From positions 248,001-312,000 of the forward strand of contig JAKZZE010000011.1 in NCBI GenBank assembly GCA_024220505.1: a stretch of DNA of 64,000 nt, written 5' to 3'. This DNA is from Rhizopus arrhizus (taxonomy: Eukaryota; Mucoromycota; Mucoromycetes; Mucorales; Rhizopodaceae). The notes under the pieces were generated by a model, which was not told the origin of the DNA, searched no databases, and worked only from the letters and a program-made list of their open reading frames with translations. Position 1 is the first letter of the stretch. Each line of letters starts with the position of its first letter. Positions 49,563 to 62,521 of this stretch are shown piece after piece. A program made the position numbers and the translations under genes.

Positions 49563-52500
49563 ATGATAGTGATAGAAGGAACGATAGGAAGGCTACCAAA
49601 CATATTGAGATATCTTGAACACTTAAATACGCAAAATATCGAGGATCGCGATTTCAAAAGAAGAAAATTAGATTCTACAAATGATTGCATAAAGTTGGAA
49701 TTTCCAATCGATTTACCAGGATTCCAAGAGTATCATAAGTCGCTAATTCAGCAACTCATAAATTATAAAGACCATAAATTTAAAGTGGAATGGGATTGTA
49801 TCAATTTATTAGAGACAAGCATTATGCGCATGGCTGTCAAAACACAATTCGATTTATTGGTATGGGAAAATGAATGCGCTGTAATGGAAAGTGAAATCGA
49901 CAAATGCGATAATAGAATTAAAAACAGCAGACAATTATTTGCTGCGGTTGTTCTAGCAGCTAAACCGCAGCTGTTACAAATAAGCGATATTAAATTAGAA
50001 AGCAAACAAACGGCTGCGCTAATCATGAATGTTACTTTTGAAATAAGTCAAGAGAATAAAAACTCTAGTCTGATAACACGTATAATAAATTTTGTGAAAG
50101 AAGAAGAAGAAATGTTATCAGCGGCCTCTCAGGATAACTCACTGGAGGCATTCTTTCATTTACTACAGCCTCCTATCTCAATGCAGTATCTTAATAATTA
50201 TACTTCCGACGAAGTAGTGTCAACTTTGGCGCCTTTTCAAACACAGAACGTACAATGGATGGTATAAATCTTTGAGATTGTATAAAAAATGAAATGCCAA
50301 CTGATTGTATTTTATCTAGTTAGGCAGAGAAGGTCACTATGCAGATAGCTTTGGAAATGTACGTCCAATTTCAGCAATTTTTGAGCAACCTCCTCTTCTA
50401 CATGTAAACCTGAATGGCTCTATAATAAACCAGGTTACTGGAAAAATCGAAAAAGATGCTTTGCGTATAAAAGAGCTTCAAGCATATTCATATAGAGGTG
50501 GTGTCTTGGCAGATGAAATGGGTTTGGGAAAGACTGTTTGGTAATGCATATCTACAAAAAATAAGTGCTATGCTTACATTAATGCTTGATTTTGATAAAT
50601 TAGCGTCATTTCATTACTTTCAAAACATAAATTAGACCAAAGCAACCCATTCCATCCAAACAATAGCATGTTTCCCGAACTAATTATATCTGGTGCAACG
50701 TTGATTATTGCGCCTGGCCCTATTATTGGACAATGGAGTACAGAAATTAAGAAGCATGCTATTGGTCGAAGCGTTTATATCTATAGCGGACGAGCAAATG
50801 GCGATTATATAGAAGCAGAAGAGCTTGCAAAGTACGATGTAGTGTTAACCCATTATGAAGTATGTTTAATTGATTGTCTATTTCTATTGAGTTTGCATAT
50901 TAACAGAAAAAAACTGTAGACTTTTAGAACTGAAATTAATCATTCTAATCCTCCTCCTGACAGACCGCGTAGAAAAGGTATGTAAAAGATTATTTAAATT
51001 ATAATAACTAATGCTTCCAAATTATCAGCTGTGAAGTATAAGTTTAAATTAAGTCCATTGGTATCTATATGCTGGTTCAGATGTGTTCTTGATGAGGTAT
51101 TGAATATAATTTCTAAAGAATCAAAGCATTTAACCAAGATATACTTCTAAAAGGCGCAAATGATTGAGGGAAACATTTCAAGAGTAGCTAGAATGGCTAA
51201 AATGATCCCCCGTTGGTACTCCTGGGCTGTTTCCGGCACTCCAATGAAGAAAAAATATACAGACTTGCGCGGAATTTATGAATTTCTGAACATTGAAAGA
51301 ACATTCACTCCTAAATTATTCTCAAATTTTGTCACTGATAAAAAGATGACAAATGTATTTTTTAGTTTTGCAGCGAGTACAATTAGAAGAAACGTCAAAT
51401 CATTACTGGAAAATCAAATTCAAATTCCTATGCAGTATCGTCACGTAGTTCGTGTGCCCTTTTCTACCATAGAGCAGCATTACTACGATGATCTTTGGCG
51501 AGAGTGCCACCAAAGCATTAATTTGGAATGGATGGATGGTATTAATTGGATTTTACCAAAAGATGCATCATCAGAGACGGTTATAGCTTATAATACAACA
51601 AAACAACGTTTAAGATCATGGGTCAGCTAAAATTAAACATTATACAAGAACCAATATCCTAACACTTTTTTATAGCTTCTTGCTTTAAGACAAAATTGTA
51701 TTCACCCATCGGTTATTTCAAACACACACCTACGTCTAGTACACAGTTATAATACAAACATTAACAATACGGAAGTACAACCATTGTCAGAAGTCTTGGA
51801 TGGCATGAGAAGAATCGCTGATGAATCACTGGATAATCATCAGCATGCATATTTAAAGATGAAATTGAAACATGCTGGCATGCATGAAGTTCTAAAAGAA
51901 TGGGAGACTGCACTCCGTCTTTACTTAGCTGCCACTCCGAATGTCCTAGAAATTGAACAACAGCATCATAACAGGATTCAGAAACATACAGCTAAAAGTA
52001 AAGGGGTCACTAATACAGAAGATGATGAATATAACAAACACCTTAGTGGACTAAAGTTAATCCATTATCGCTGGATGCTCTTACTGCACCAATTCTATTT
52101 TTATACTGCTGGTATTTACCATATCTTGAAGCAAGAAGATGTAGAAACAGAATATTATAACCGTGCAAGTATCTTGCGTCAATCAATGCTTGAAAAAGTT
52201 GCTGCTAGGGTGAATAATGCAATGAAAGAGTTTTCAAAATCATCTCAAACTCTTATAACTAATGAAAACAAATACAAAGTTGGCCCTCGTAAATTCGAAA
52301 TAGATACATCTATTTTAGAGCAAGTAGAACAGTATGAAGGTGTAGAAGATGAAGATGACGATCAAAACAAGCAATTGAAATCACAATATGACGCCAATGC
52401 ATTTGAAAATGCTAGGAATATTGGCATTATCTTGGATAAGCAATTAGACAAAATACATTATTTAAGAAACAAACTTTTACCTTTCTTGACAAAAAGCTTG

Positions 52501-54619
52501 GTTGATCAAGGAGAAGGTGAAGATGCAGCTGTTACAGGTTTGTTTGATATCATTCAAAAGCTTATTCCTAGACTAACATTTAGTTTTTTATGAATAGGCG
52601 ATGAATATACAGATTCATTAAATGAACAAGAAGTAAGAGCTTGCTTAATCATTAACAAAAAAAATTATTTATTGTATACATATAGATGTGTCAAGTATAT
52701 CTAAACGCTTATCAAGCATTATTGCAAGATCGAAAATTTATTATTAAAGGTAATCTAGTAATAACATATATTACCTTGTAAAGGCATACTTTCTAACTTT
52801 GAGTAAAGGCACCGTTATACCGTTATCGGAGCAATTGACAACTGATAAAGATAATGGCGAATTCATGAGTAAAGAAGCAGTGTTTATTCAGAAGTCAGAA
52901 AAAAGCTTTAGAGAGCAACTAAAGAAAGGAGCATCCTTCCGTGTTGATTGTATCAAGGACACGGAGCAGCATTTGAAACAGTTGAAGAATGGTTTGGGGA
53001 ACATCCCTGAGGCTAAAGAAACAATCGATGTACTTAGCAACGAATGTGACTGGATTAGAACAATATTACCTGTTCAGACAAAACTGATTGATTATTTAGA
53101 CGAGTAATGCTTCCATATTGATCTATCATTACAAAAGCTAATGTTTTATAAATTTAGTGATATCCGCAAAATTTCTTTACTACTCAATGCTCGTATAGCT
53201 TACTATAAGCAACTTCAACAAATTTCTGATACTTTGTTGGTAAGAAACAAATCATATGTTTATGGTAATACAATAAATGAAGCGGTTACCTTTAGGAATG
53301 GAAGCACTCAAATCCAAGAGCAGAAATTGCAAATTTGGAAAAAAATCAAGAGAAAACAGAGCAACTGATAATACAGGCACAATCTAGAAGTCAATATTTT
53401 AAAGCCCTTTCTGAAGAACAATCCCTAACAAGCCAGGATGATCAAAAAACTCAAAAAGATTGTCTGATTTGCCAAGATCCTATAGAAAAAGGCATAATTA
53501 CATATTGGTAAATATAAAACTTCTAATTTTCTTCCATTTTAACGTTGATCAAACCATTTTTTTTTGTTATAGTGGCCATACAGTAAGTACTAAATGTGAA
53601 TTTTATAATAAATATGCACTCTTACTCTGTTTTCACGCTTAGTCATGCTACGAATGTGGCATTACCTGGTTTAAAAGTAGCAGAAGATGCCATACCTGTA
53701 ACAGGAAGGTTCTTCCAAATGAATGGTATACTATATGTATGTATATTTACATGTATCAAAAAAAATTTTTTTTTTGTCTTTTACTAAATGTAATGGAAAG
53801 CCTATAAACAAGTTGAAGTTCTTGGTGATAATAACTCTCAAAAAGGCAACAGCGAAAATAAGCGCAGCTTCGAAAACGGAAATAGCGAATCCAATTCTCA
53901 GATGTTATCAGAAATGCTGAAGGAAATAAACAAGCAAAGTATAACTGGAGAGTTTGGAGCAAAATTGGATAGCATAATACGTCATATTCAATACATCAAA
54001 GAAACAAACAATGGTAAATGCATTGTCTTTTCTCAATTTCCAAAAGTCATTGAAATGCTCAAGCACGGGCTGCAAAGAAATCATATAAACTGTATGACAC
54101 TGGCAACAGGAAGAAAAAGGGCAGATGCAGATAAGTTTCAGAACGACCCAGACATGACAGTGATCTTGCTACATTCTCGAAGCCATTCAAGGTATATAAA
54201 ACAAGTGCTATCTTGAAAAATAAGCATGCTCTAATCTTTGTATTTTAGTGGGCTTACCTTAGTAGCCGCTCACACAGTTTTCATTGTTGAGCCGGTCTTA
54301 AACGAAGCTCTAGAAAGACAAGCAATCAATCGTGTTCATCGCATTGGACAAACCCATGAAGTAATATTTTTCATTATTTCTTTTAAAAGAAACTAATTCT
54401 AAAATCTAGACCAACGTATTTCATTACATTATACAGGATACTATAGAGGAACGCATACATTCAATTTGCAACACAAGGCAAAATAGAGATACAAACACTG
54501 CTTTAGCTGAAGGAAACTTGGAGTTATCAAAGTATTCAGAAGGAGGAGGAGAGTTTGTTCATGATGATGACCTGAGACGTTGTTTTACAGAAAATGAAAC
54601 TTATGCGTTTGGTAGTTAA
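49563..54619 (+). CDS. SNF2-family ATPase with RING finger, SHPRH-like ubiquitin ligase
   Basis: SHPRH and yeast Irc20 combine a Swi2/Snf2 motor with a RING E3 and act in DNA-damage tolerance and chromatin. At least ten exons. Motor motifs in order: GGVLADEMGLGKTV (motif I, Walker A), TLIIAPGPIIGQWSTEIKKH (Ia), DVVLTHYE, CVLDE-AQMIEG (motif II DEAQ, split by an intron), WAVSGTPMKKKYTDLRGIYE (III). A long helical insertion follows. Then a C3HC4 RING, CLICQDPIEKGIITYCGHTS then CYECGITWFKSSRRCHTCN, lies before helicase lobe 2: KCIVFSQFPKVIEML, GLTLVAAHTVFIVEPVLNEA and RQAINRVHRIGQTHE. An insert between the lobes plus a RING is the SHPRH arrangement. The start is uncertain: ATG 49563 is the first in frame, but upstream exons may be missing. 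Confidence 0.88.
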
Positions 54620-54682
54620 TAGTTTTATTTATAATAAAGTTTGATGATATAAATATGAAAGCATTGGTTTACAGCCTCTAGT

Positions 54683-56986
54683 CTATATGCGACTTACTCC
54701 ATGTAAATTGCCGCCTTCTACATTATTGTTATAGACGACAGAGAGACAGAATCCGAGGACATTGCGAGTATCCCTGGGATCAATAATGCCATCATCCAAA
54801 AGGCGTGAAGATGTGTAATAAACATCGGATTCAGCCTCAACTGATGCTTGAAATAATGCTTTTCGTTGATTTAGTTGTTCTTCATCGATTTTTTGCTTTG
54901 ATCTAAAACAAAATAGATAATTAAAGGAACTTATATTTGTATTTAAAATAACACACTAACCTGGCTGCACTTTGCCTTGTAACAATATCAAGTACACCTG
55001 TCAACTGCTCCGCCCCCATGACGGAGCATTTTGAGTTTGGCCAAGAAAACAAAAACCTGTACAATAACAAATATATAAACACGAGCTTAAGCTACTAGTT
55101 ATTTATCATACCTAGGCTCGTAAGCACGACCATACATGGCATAGTTACCGGCACCATAACTAGCTCCCATCATAATAGTAATGGCTGGTACTTTGGAATT
55201 ACTGATAGCGTTGATAAATTGAGAACCGGCTTTGACAATACCTTCTTCTTCATATCTTTTTCCAACCATAAAGCCGGTAATGTTTTGCATAAAAATCAGT
55301 GGAGTGTGTCTAATAACGTATCTTTAATATGTGTCGTTAGGATCTTAAAAAATGACATACTTCGTATTACATAATTGAACAAATTGGGTAGCCTTGTTTG
55401 CCTCTTGATTAAATATGACATTGTTGTTAGCAAGAATGCCTACAGGGATACCTAACAAAAATCTACGCGTTGATTTAAGGTTTAAAACTGACGATGGCAC
55501 TTACCATGAATGAAAGCCCACCCACAAACTAAATTTACGCCATAATTAGGTTTGAAGACTGTAAATCTAGAGCCATCAACAATACGGATAATAACCTCTG
55601 TAGCATTGAATGGAATGCGAATGTTTGTAGAAACAATACCAAGAAGCTCTTCTATGTAAAGTGAAAGATAAACATTTAGCTTTATACTCTTTGCTTTGAT
55701 AATTTTAAACTTGCCAGCATCATAATAAGGCTCTTCATATTCTCCTGTTAGATGTCTAAGAGGTAACTTTCCTTTTTGTTCCCAGTTCAAATTAGCTATC
55801 CAATCACGAGCTTTACTAATTGCATCGTACTCATCCATGGCCAACTGATCGCTTAATCCAGAGATGCGAGAATGCATATCAGCTCCTCCAAGACTTTCAG
55901 CATCAGTAACTTCACCAGTCGCCATTTGGACTAAAGGAGGACCACCCAAGAACACCTGTGCTTGTTTCTATAAAAAATAATATTACAAAAGTCTGCGCTT
56001 TATTGAGCACTTGAGATATGTATTTTTTTTATTGTCACTATTATTACCTTGACCATAATTGTATAATCACTCATACCTGGAATATAGGCACCACCTGCTG
56101 TTGAATTACCAAAAACTACACAGCAAGAAGGTATCCCAGCTTTTGATCTGAAAAAAATCAGTATACAGATGTTTAATTGTTACATATATTTATTCACTTA
56201 CTGCAAGGCTTGATTACGGAAACCTGCACCACCTCTATGGAACACACGAAATTGCTGTTGTAAGTTAGCACCAGCCTATTTTTCGCTTATTAATATTCTT
56301 AAAGCAATAGTTTATGAATATATTTAGTTGTTTACACTTTGAGTTAATGTAATTGTTGGTAATCTGTTTTGCATGGCTATTTGATGAGAACGGCCGCTTT
56401 TCAGAACAGAGACTTCATTAGAAGCACCCCCAGCCATAGTTGGTACATTAGCAGATATCATGCAAATGACACCACTATTTATAAATGAGTATTAGTAAAT
56501 AAGCGTAATATCCTTTGCATAATTTTACTTAACAAGACCAATACCGTGAACCACAGAACCACCTTTTCTCATGTTTGTCATTAATTCAATTTTATTAACC
56601 GTTTATGTTCATGCTTACCTAGGGTCATATCGTCTTGACCGTAACCGGCAAGAGCACAAAGTTCGAGAAATGGAGAATCCTCATCAAGGAGCAATTCAAT
56701 GCGTTCACGGGCTTCATAAAGTAACACAGATAAAACATCAGCAAACTCCGTTAAAGAATAGCAAAAATAAAATAAAAAACTTTCAGGTACCTGAAAGCTG
56801 TCCGCGTTTCTTATGAAGCGCAATATGCTTAGGCTTTCCTTCGCTTGTTGCTTCATTTAATCGCTCCTTCAGTTGGCTAATCAGCTTTTGCCACTCTACG
56901 ATATTTTCTTTATATTCATGACTTTCTTTATTAAGCAAGGTTGGATGTCGAGGGACGAGATGATTCAATAAAGTATTAGTGGACAT
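54683..56986 (-). CDS. Acyl-CoA carboxylase beta subunit (methylcrotonyl-CoA carboxylase-like carboxyltransferase)
   Basis: The carboxyltransferase subunit moves CO2 from biotin to an acyl-CoA; the methylcrotonyl-CoA form serves leucine breakdown. From ATG 56986, about nine short introns. Family marks: [170 protein letters not shown]. It ends [14 protein letters not shown], then GNLHGVSRI. The first residues ([17 protein letters not shown]) lack an obvious mitochondrial presequence. The substrate could be methylcrotonyl-CoA or another branched or geranyl-type acyl-CoA. Confidence 0.9.
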
Positions 56987-57651
56987 TACACAGCAGTTGA
57001 AAACAAGGATAAAAAAAAAAAAACGATAAAAAAATGGATGGAAATAACGCGAGTGAGACCAGAAAAGGTGCTTGATGCAAATATAAATCGAATGAAATAG
57101 CAGTCACTTTCTATAAAGGGTAAATTATGCTTTGGTCAGCCTATTCTGATACTTTTATTTCAAGAGTTGCTTCATATGTGCTTATATTTTATTTCTACAA
57201 ATATAGAAAGGTGGGTAATTTTTAAAGTTAAATGAATAAATAAGGTTTTGAAATTGAGCGACTACAGTTTACTGTCTTGCCTCTTTAGCATGATTATTTT
57301 TATAATAATAATAAACCTGCCTCAACAAGAGACTATTTGATGATAACATACACTCGTATTCTTGTAGGCTTGTATATTTATTGTCATATCTTATGACATC
57401 ATGTATACAAGCAGGGAAAGCAACCGTGGGATTCTCCTTTGTTTTTATACTTTTTACAAACAAAAATTAATTGGTATGGGATTCAAGTTTCGTAATCCGA
57501 CTGTATTTCAGTAAATCAGGTATTCCAATAAAATGAGAAGACAAAAAAAAAGTGACACAGGGTTTTTTAAGGATTTGATATGAGATAATTTCTCGTTTCT
57601 TTTTTCTTTCAGACCCATCTTTTTTTAACAATAAAGTATTTGGATGCCAAG
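56987..57651. other. Divergent spacer, carboxylase / PRM10-like genes
   Basis: About 665 bp between divergent starts. A 33-codon plus-strand open frame with a hydrophobic stretch (57127, MLWSAYSDTFISRVASYVL) ends near a GT and is unproven. No other feature was recognised. Confidence 0.4.
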
Positions 57652-60289
57652 ATGGAAAGATTAGATCCTTCATCATCCAATGACATAAGAGACAGCAATC
57701 AGCGGCCGAGATCGGCTTCAATACAGTCATCAAGGTCCTGGCCATTGTTGCCTGCGCTTCAGGTTACAACCACCAATGGAAGCAATAATAATGCTGTTTT
57801 AGAAAATCATCATAGCGATAAAATTAACGCAAAAGCCGAAGAAAATAACAACAAGGATGATTCTTTTAGCAGCATAGACTCTGAATCGGATGCAGCCTCA
57901 GAATATGATGTGTTTGAAGAAGTGAAAGATATCCCAATACGTCATAGTGGTAACAGAAACATGTCTGGAATAAGAACGAGTTCAGTTAAAAGTAAAAGAC
58001 GAGATTCTACCGGAACGCTTGTAGAGGCTGCCTTAGATCAAGTCGAAGCCAGAGAGCGTCATGTTCGATTTGGAGAGCATATCGCAGAAGCCGGGAATCT
58101 CGTTCAACGCATGTTGAGTACAAGGATAGGGGGCGACACAGGTACAAATAATCGTATCTATCACAGCCACGATGACATAGAAGAATATCCAGAATGTCAC
58201 CGCAGTGGATCAATTGAAGAGTCAGTTTCATATCAACAACCAATTACAAACACCGGCGGGAGTGTTCTAGCCAGTTTGCTGAAACTAGAAAGTCAAAGAA
58301 GACTAACGATGCTCACAAAAAAGAATACTGTCAAACGAAAAAAGGTAACGAAAGGAAATTAAAAGACTATATGTTGAAATGGATCTAATTACTTAGTTTT
58401 TAAGAGCTCAAAGAAAAGACAAAAAAATAAGAAGGAGAAACCAGCATCAATGTACAATTTCAAAGTTTATGATAGTTCCGATGCTGTTAATCCATCAATA
58501 AAATCAATCAAACGGCCCGATCTTGTCCACCGACCTACTAGTTGGCTGTCTACACTGACTACAAGTAACCATCTAGTTCCTAGTTTACAAAAAAGAAAAA
58601 TGACCAGCGCTGTCAGTATGTCACGGAGATCATCTATCGACAGCATGTTTACAACTGCTTCTCAATTTGAACCTATCACATTAGAAGACCGAATTCGTAT
58701 CACCTTTGAAATTGCCAACATATTACAAAAACAGGAATTTTTGCGTAAATTGGTTAAGGCATTAATGCTTTATGGAGCTCCAGCACATCGCTTGGAGTAC
58801 ATCTTGCGGCAAGTTTCTCGCACACTGGGTGTAGATGCTGAATATGTTTATATACCTAACGTCATGTTCTTGACTTTCTTTGACCAGTCTACACATACAA
58901 CCGAAACACACTTTATTCGTTCATCACAACTGTTCGATATGCATAAACTAGGAGAGATCTTTCGTCTTGAAAAATTGGTGTCGCACGGAGAAGTTTCAGT
59001 GGACGAAGCGCTTGAATTTATAGATAAGGTTGCAAATGAACCTCCTTTTTACCCCGTTTGGCTAAATCCATTCATTTATGCCGTGGCTAGTTTTTGTGGT
59101 TGCGTCATGTTCTATGGTGGGCAATTCAAGGAAGGCGGTCTGTCTGCTGCATTAGCTAGTAGGTTGAATATGCTGGCATATTATTCGAAAACACTAACCA
59201 AAATTTAAAAGTTTTCTTTGCCATCTACGAGTTGTTTACTGGACGTTATTTGAGTTTCCAACCTATTTGGGAAATCACTGTTTGTATATTTATTGGATTT
59301 GTCTCAAGAGGTAGCACAAACAAAAAGAAAAAAAAAATTGAAAACTTACTAAATTAATAATGAATAATCTTGGTTAGCCGTGTGGAGGTACGAATTTTGC
59401 TTTACACCAGTTGCCTTCGCCTCATTTATTATCATTTTACCTGGTTATTCCATGGCTGTCTCCATTATTGAACTAGTCTCTCGGCAACTTGTTAGTGGAG
59501 TTGTAAGAATGGTGTATGCCATCATTTATTCATTTTTGCTTGGATATGGTATTGAAATGGGGTCTGAACTATTTGGTACGATCGATCCAGAATCAGTTTC
59601 CCAGCAAGGCGTGGCCGCAGCCTGTGTAGCAGCAAATTCGTCTAATACATGCAGAACTATCATTTCAAAGTGGTTCTATTTTCTAACGGTGCCAGTTTTT
59701 GCGGTTGCTTATTGTATCTATCTTGGTGCAAGGCCACCAAGGTGGCCAGTGATGGTATTTGTTGCAGCTGCAGGATTCGTTACAACATATGCCTTGGCCT
59801 GTTATACCTCTGCACCAAGTCAAGTTTTGCAGGTTGTGCCTGCATTTGTTGTTGGTCTTTTGGGTAATATTCTAAGTAAGCTGACAGGCAAGATGTCTTT
59901 GGATGCAGTTATATTGGGTGTAAGTATTAGAAAGCTTTATGTTGTTGACAAAACTGACACTACTTTCTTTTATAACCAATAGATTTTCTATATGGTTCCC
60001 GGTAGCTTAGGTAATCCAATATTTACATTAATTTCGTGTTACTCACAAACTATACAGGTTTGAAAGCAGCACTGGGATTTTTTGGACAAAGCGGAACAGG
60101 GGAATTTGCAAACCAAGGAGCAGGGTTTGCGTTGAGTATGATTGAGACATCTATTGGTAAATATCTAAGGTGTATATGTGACATATTTCTTACTATATTC
60201 TTTATATAGGTATATCTGTAGGACTGTTTGTTGCAACACTTATTGTTTACCCTAAAGGAACTCAACACACGCCATTGATGAGTTTTTAA
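57652..60289 (+). CDS. Pheromone-regulated membrane protein 10-like, ThrE/DUF1212 family
   Basis: The family is related to bacterial threonine/serine exporters (ThrE). Its fungal members resemble yeast Prm10, whose role is unclear. The ATG at 57652 is the first Met in the frame. The first ~270 residues are hydrophilic and disordered, with basic runs (KRKK) at exon joins. A conserved cytosolic domain follows: FLRKLVKALMLYGAPAHRLE, YILRQVSRTLGVDAEYVYIP, NVMFLTFFDQSTHTTETHFI, LEKLVSHGEVSVDEALEFID. About ten membrane helices then include FIYAVASFCGCVMFYGG, CFTPVAFASFIIILPGYSMA, QLVSGVVRMVYAIIYSFLLG, WPVMVFVAAAGFVTTYALAC, VVPAFVVGLLGNILSKLTGK, FYMVPGSLG and FANQGAGFALSMIETSIGIS. The gene ends PLMSF at 60289. 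Confidence 0.9.
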
Positions 60290-60880
60290 AAAGGAAAATA
60301 GACAAATATTATATAGAAACAAGACTTTAATGCTTTACAATTTGTAATATTATAATTTATAATTTCAAAAATACATTGCCGCATGCTTTGAATCTTTTTT
60401 CTTTGCTAACTAAAGCTGTCTCATATTGGCTTTTATGTGCCACTTTGACTTTTTATTCACACCTTGCAAGATACCATTAAAAGGATGTTGTTTACATCTA
60501 TAAGAATTATACCATCGACTATTAAAGTTGCATGTGCCTATAAGTAAGAGTGTAGTTGGTCTGTATCTTACATATTATGGCATAACATGATTGTTACTAT
60601 TTTTAACACTTTTAATTTCTGCCAAGCAATGATATTATTTTTAACTATTATCATCAATCCCTTTTGAGGATTTCTTTCATAATCTTACCTCCATATGAGG
60701 CATCAGGACATATAGAAATACAAATGGAACACACACTTGTAATGAATAATTAAATAGAGAACTTATACTACTTTCTCAAGCATCGTAGTTTTTGAAATCT
60801 TTCTTTTTTTTTTTTCTTTAAAAAAAATAGTTTGATGTATTCGTTCAGGCCAATATGTATGTAAAACCTGTTATCTTTTA
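60290..60880. other. Spacer between convergent PRM10-like and MFS genes
   Basis: About 590 bp with both 3' flanks. AT-rich; nothing else recognised. Confidence 0.5.
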
Positions 60881-62469
60881 TTACAAGAGCTTTGCTAAAG
60901 GTGAAAATATGACTTTAGTAACCCACGATGAGGCATACAAAATGATGCTAAACAATGAAATAAAAGCGACCATTGTCCACATGGCTTCCGCCCCCCAATT
61001 TTCATACACGTATCCTCCAACAAGTGCACCTATTCCAGCACCTACACCGTTGAATGCCATGTTTAGTAATCCCTGAGATCGGCTTTTTAAGCACTGAGGA
61101 GCAATACTGTCAGCTTGCAGTGCACCAGCACTCCACGTCATTGAAAATCCAATGCCTACATACAATATGAGATTAAAATAACATAGCAAAATATATAGTT
61201 ACCATGGAGCAATTGAGTTGCAGTTGCCAACCAAACACCAAAAGGTAGTTTAAGACAGATTATATACGTCAAACATCTGTAGAATAAAATACTTTGTCCT
61301 GCAATCAACATATTACGGGAACCCATTCTGTAAAGTATCTAAGGTTACTGAATGAGTACCGCCGATCCTATCATCATCTTTTCTGTACCTGTTTAGAGAA
61401 GAAAAAGCAAATAACCTCAGTACTGCTTCCTAAAGGACCGAATAAACCAACAATGGCAGGTGTCGCCTCTAAATCATTTTCCATATACAAGTATAAAAAA
61501 GCCTGAACCACAGCAATAGAAAATCCCATCATCGTCATAAATGTAAAGAATTTAATCGCTTCTGGTTCTTTCAATAAGGCCAATATAGATCGCTGCTGTT
61601 GTACTTGTTCTTCTTGCTGATACTCCTCTGCTGGTCTATCATCGTCTTCAATCAAAATGGGACTAGATACTGTTGACCCATACTGATAATCTTTAATTGC
61701 TGTGTACTGTGGCTCAAAGTCAGTTAACCATACAGTGGCAATGAAGGCTAGATTACAAAATGTAAAAACAATAAATAACGCATAAAGAGAATTTAATTTT
61801 TCAGCCAACAACCCAGTTAAAAAGACAGAAGAAGCAAAACCAATAGGAACACCAATCTTTTGACGTCCATACAACTCTTTTTGATCCGCTAATACTCGTA
61901 GAACGACAGTATCAACCAGGGCAGCAATGACTGGATAGCCAAAGATTGCATAACCAAAGCAACCCATCGAAGTTAAAGCTATTCTAACCCACTCTTCTTC
62001 TGATACAAAAGGGACGACTCCGATAGATAAGATGCACTAATAAAAAAGTAAGATAAACGAAATTGCTGTTTTTTTTTTTAATACTATTAAAGCAATAAAC
62101 ATATTCCTGGACATAATCTTTTTGTATTGACCCGTTCTATCTACGAGTGAAGTCCAATAAGGGAAAGCAAGAGAGGATATAAAAGGTGCTAAGGTATTGT
62201 TTAGTAACAAAGTAAACACGTATTGTTTTACATTTACTGATTGAAAAAATAAATCCTATTTTATCATTCCCAAGTCCTAATACTTTTTTATAAAATATAG
62301 GTAAAAACATTTGTCCTGATCCGATGCATCCAATACTAAATACATTTAGAAGTTTAAGTCCTAAATAACGAGTGTTGAAGGGCATCCAAATAAATGTAAA
62401 AAAAGAAAAGGGAGTGCAACATTTTCTCTTTGATAACGCCTTTTTTTTCTTCCCTTTTTTTAATCTCAT
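60881..62469 (-). CDS. MFS transporter, MFSD6-like
   Basis: Major facilitator superfamily member with ~12 membrane helices. From ATG 62469 the exons read MRLKKGKKKKALSKRKCC, WMPFNTRYLGLKLLNVFSIG, GQMFLPIFYKKVLGLGNDKI (the typical MFS1-like first helices), LAFPYWTSLVDRTGQYKKIM, GCFGYAIFGYPVIAALVDTV, FASSVFLTGLLAEKLNSLYA, an acidic/Gln-rich central loop (PILIEDDDRPAEEYQQEEQV), then FFTFMTMMGFSIAVVQAFLY, FGPLGSSTEVICFFFSKQ, GIGFSMTWSAGALQADSIAP, SRSQGLLNMAFNGVGAGIGA and LVGGYVYENWGAEAMWTMVA. The basic N-terminus is cytosolic. The family includes animal MFSD6 and LacY-like carriers. Substrate unknown. The WOPR gene stop lies about 52 bp upstream of its start. Confidence 0.85.
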
Positions 62470-62521
62470 CCAATCAAAAAAAAAAAAAATCCATAATTTT
62501 ATTTTATTTTACAAAAGTCAT

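Noticed and set aside
39326..62469. A siderophore gene cluster joining the synthetase with the MFS transporter
   Set aside because: The two genes are 19 kb apart with unrelated housekeeping genes between; the transporter resembles MFSD6 rather than known siderophore carriers.
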